Assembly (NCBI GenBank): GCA_037444305.1
Contig: JBBIMP010000054.1
Location: 1 to 29,874, forward strand
Source of the DNA: JBBIMP01 sp037444305
Lineage (GTDB): Bacteria > Acidobacteriota > UBA6911
DNA length: 29,874 bases
Direction of reading: 5' to 3'
Position 1 is the stretch's first letter; each line of letters starts with the position of its first letter. This document shows positions 29,521-29,874 of this stretch, one piece after another. The translations under genes were made by a program, and so were the position numbers. The notes under the pieces are model-generated. The model did no database searches. It had not been told where the DNA came from and worked only from the letters and a program-made list of their open reading frames with translations.

Positions 29521-29874
29521 TGACTCCTCCTTTCCAGAGAGCGTTTTCGGCTTTCCGCCCCTCACCAACCGGGGTGGAGCGTCGAAGGTCGGTATGAGCC
29601 GCACACTCGGTGATTGGATTGCAAGCCAGTCTACCCTTGCCGGCATCGCCGATAAAAAGGCAAGGGCTTTATGCGAACTCAGACCGGCGCATTCCGTGTT
29701 CGTCTGTGCATTTCCGTGTCCCCGAAGTAGAGTCCCGGGTAAACACATGCGTGCTACGGATCGCGGAGTGATGCTGCGCCTTGGTCTCAGCCCGCGGCAG
29801 GGGATTGTCGAGCCGAACGCCGTTTCTGCTGAAAGTGGACAACGGAGATGGCGAGCAGCCAGGGTATCCCGGCG
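29521..29874. other. Right-end region without an assigned gene
   Basis: About 350 bp up to the window edge. It should hold the promoter of the small protein gene on the minus strand. Near the edge, the minus strand could encode the last residues of a membrane protein (AGIPWLLAISVVHFQQKRR followed soon by a stop), but that is too little to call a gene. The words TTCCGTGTTCG and TTTCCGTGTCC at 29692-29721 are a short imperfect repeat. Confidence 0.3.

Noticed and set aside
29789..29874. C-terminus of a membrane protein on the minus strand at the right edge
   Set aside because: Fewer than 30 residues are visible and no family motif can be checked.

Overview
The window is GC-rich and looks like a chromosomal piece of an acidobacterium or a close relative, probably from an uncultured lineage. 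The case rests on gene content, not on a marker gene: many PQQ-like beta-propeller proteins, a GWxTD-domain gene, a fragment of a TonB-dependent receptor of the type common in Acidobacteriota, and a protein with a peptidase-associated WD40-like part. No rRNA, tRNA, CRISPR array, intact transposase or phage gene was seen. Almost all intact genes lie on the minus strand; the only intact plus-strand gene is at 5523-7076.

Layout. 154-3740 (minus): a secreted serine hydrolase of the beta-lactamase/class C family, a small membrane protein and a PQQ-like propeller, read as one unit. 4033-5367 (minus): an AdiC-like amino-acid antiporter, divergent from a membrane-anchored propeller (5523-7076, plus). 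7097-7774 (minus): an orphan LolD/MacB-type ABC ATPase. 8061-12295 (minus): a GT4 glycosyltransferase and two more propellers. 12496-21501 (minus): the core of the window, six genes encoding a putative membrane-spanning electron-transfer system. 21694-23043: a sixth propeller. 23254-25865 (minus): a HAL/PAL-type ammonia-lyase and a GntR/FCD regulator. About 26286-29031 (plus): decayed genes (TonB receptor scrap, frameshifted peptidase-like gene, GWxTD gene with a broken 3' part). 29053-29520 (minus): a small conserved protein of unknown function.

The main candidate for an undescribed system is 12496-21501. Its gene order follows a path from outside to inside the cell: exported PQQ-like propeller, membrane-anchored NHL propeller with a Cys-Cys motif, Tat-exported protein with four predicted [4Fe-4S] clusters, NapH/NosR-like membrane Fe-S protein, a NuoE-NuoF fusion tethered by two N-terminal membrane helices, and a NuoG/GltD hybrid flavoprotein with an NADP-type site. 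I infer that it links NAD(P)H to a periplasmic or quinone partner; the direction of flow and the substrate cannot be read from sequence.

Two families of interspersed palindromic repeats separate transcription units. One is a 180-bp composite REP/BIME-like element present twice, with a compensated base-pair change in one hairpin; the other is a shorter, roughly 63-bp element present twice. All four copies lie 24-35 bp beyond the stop codon of a minus-strand gene.
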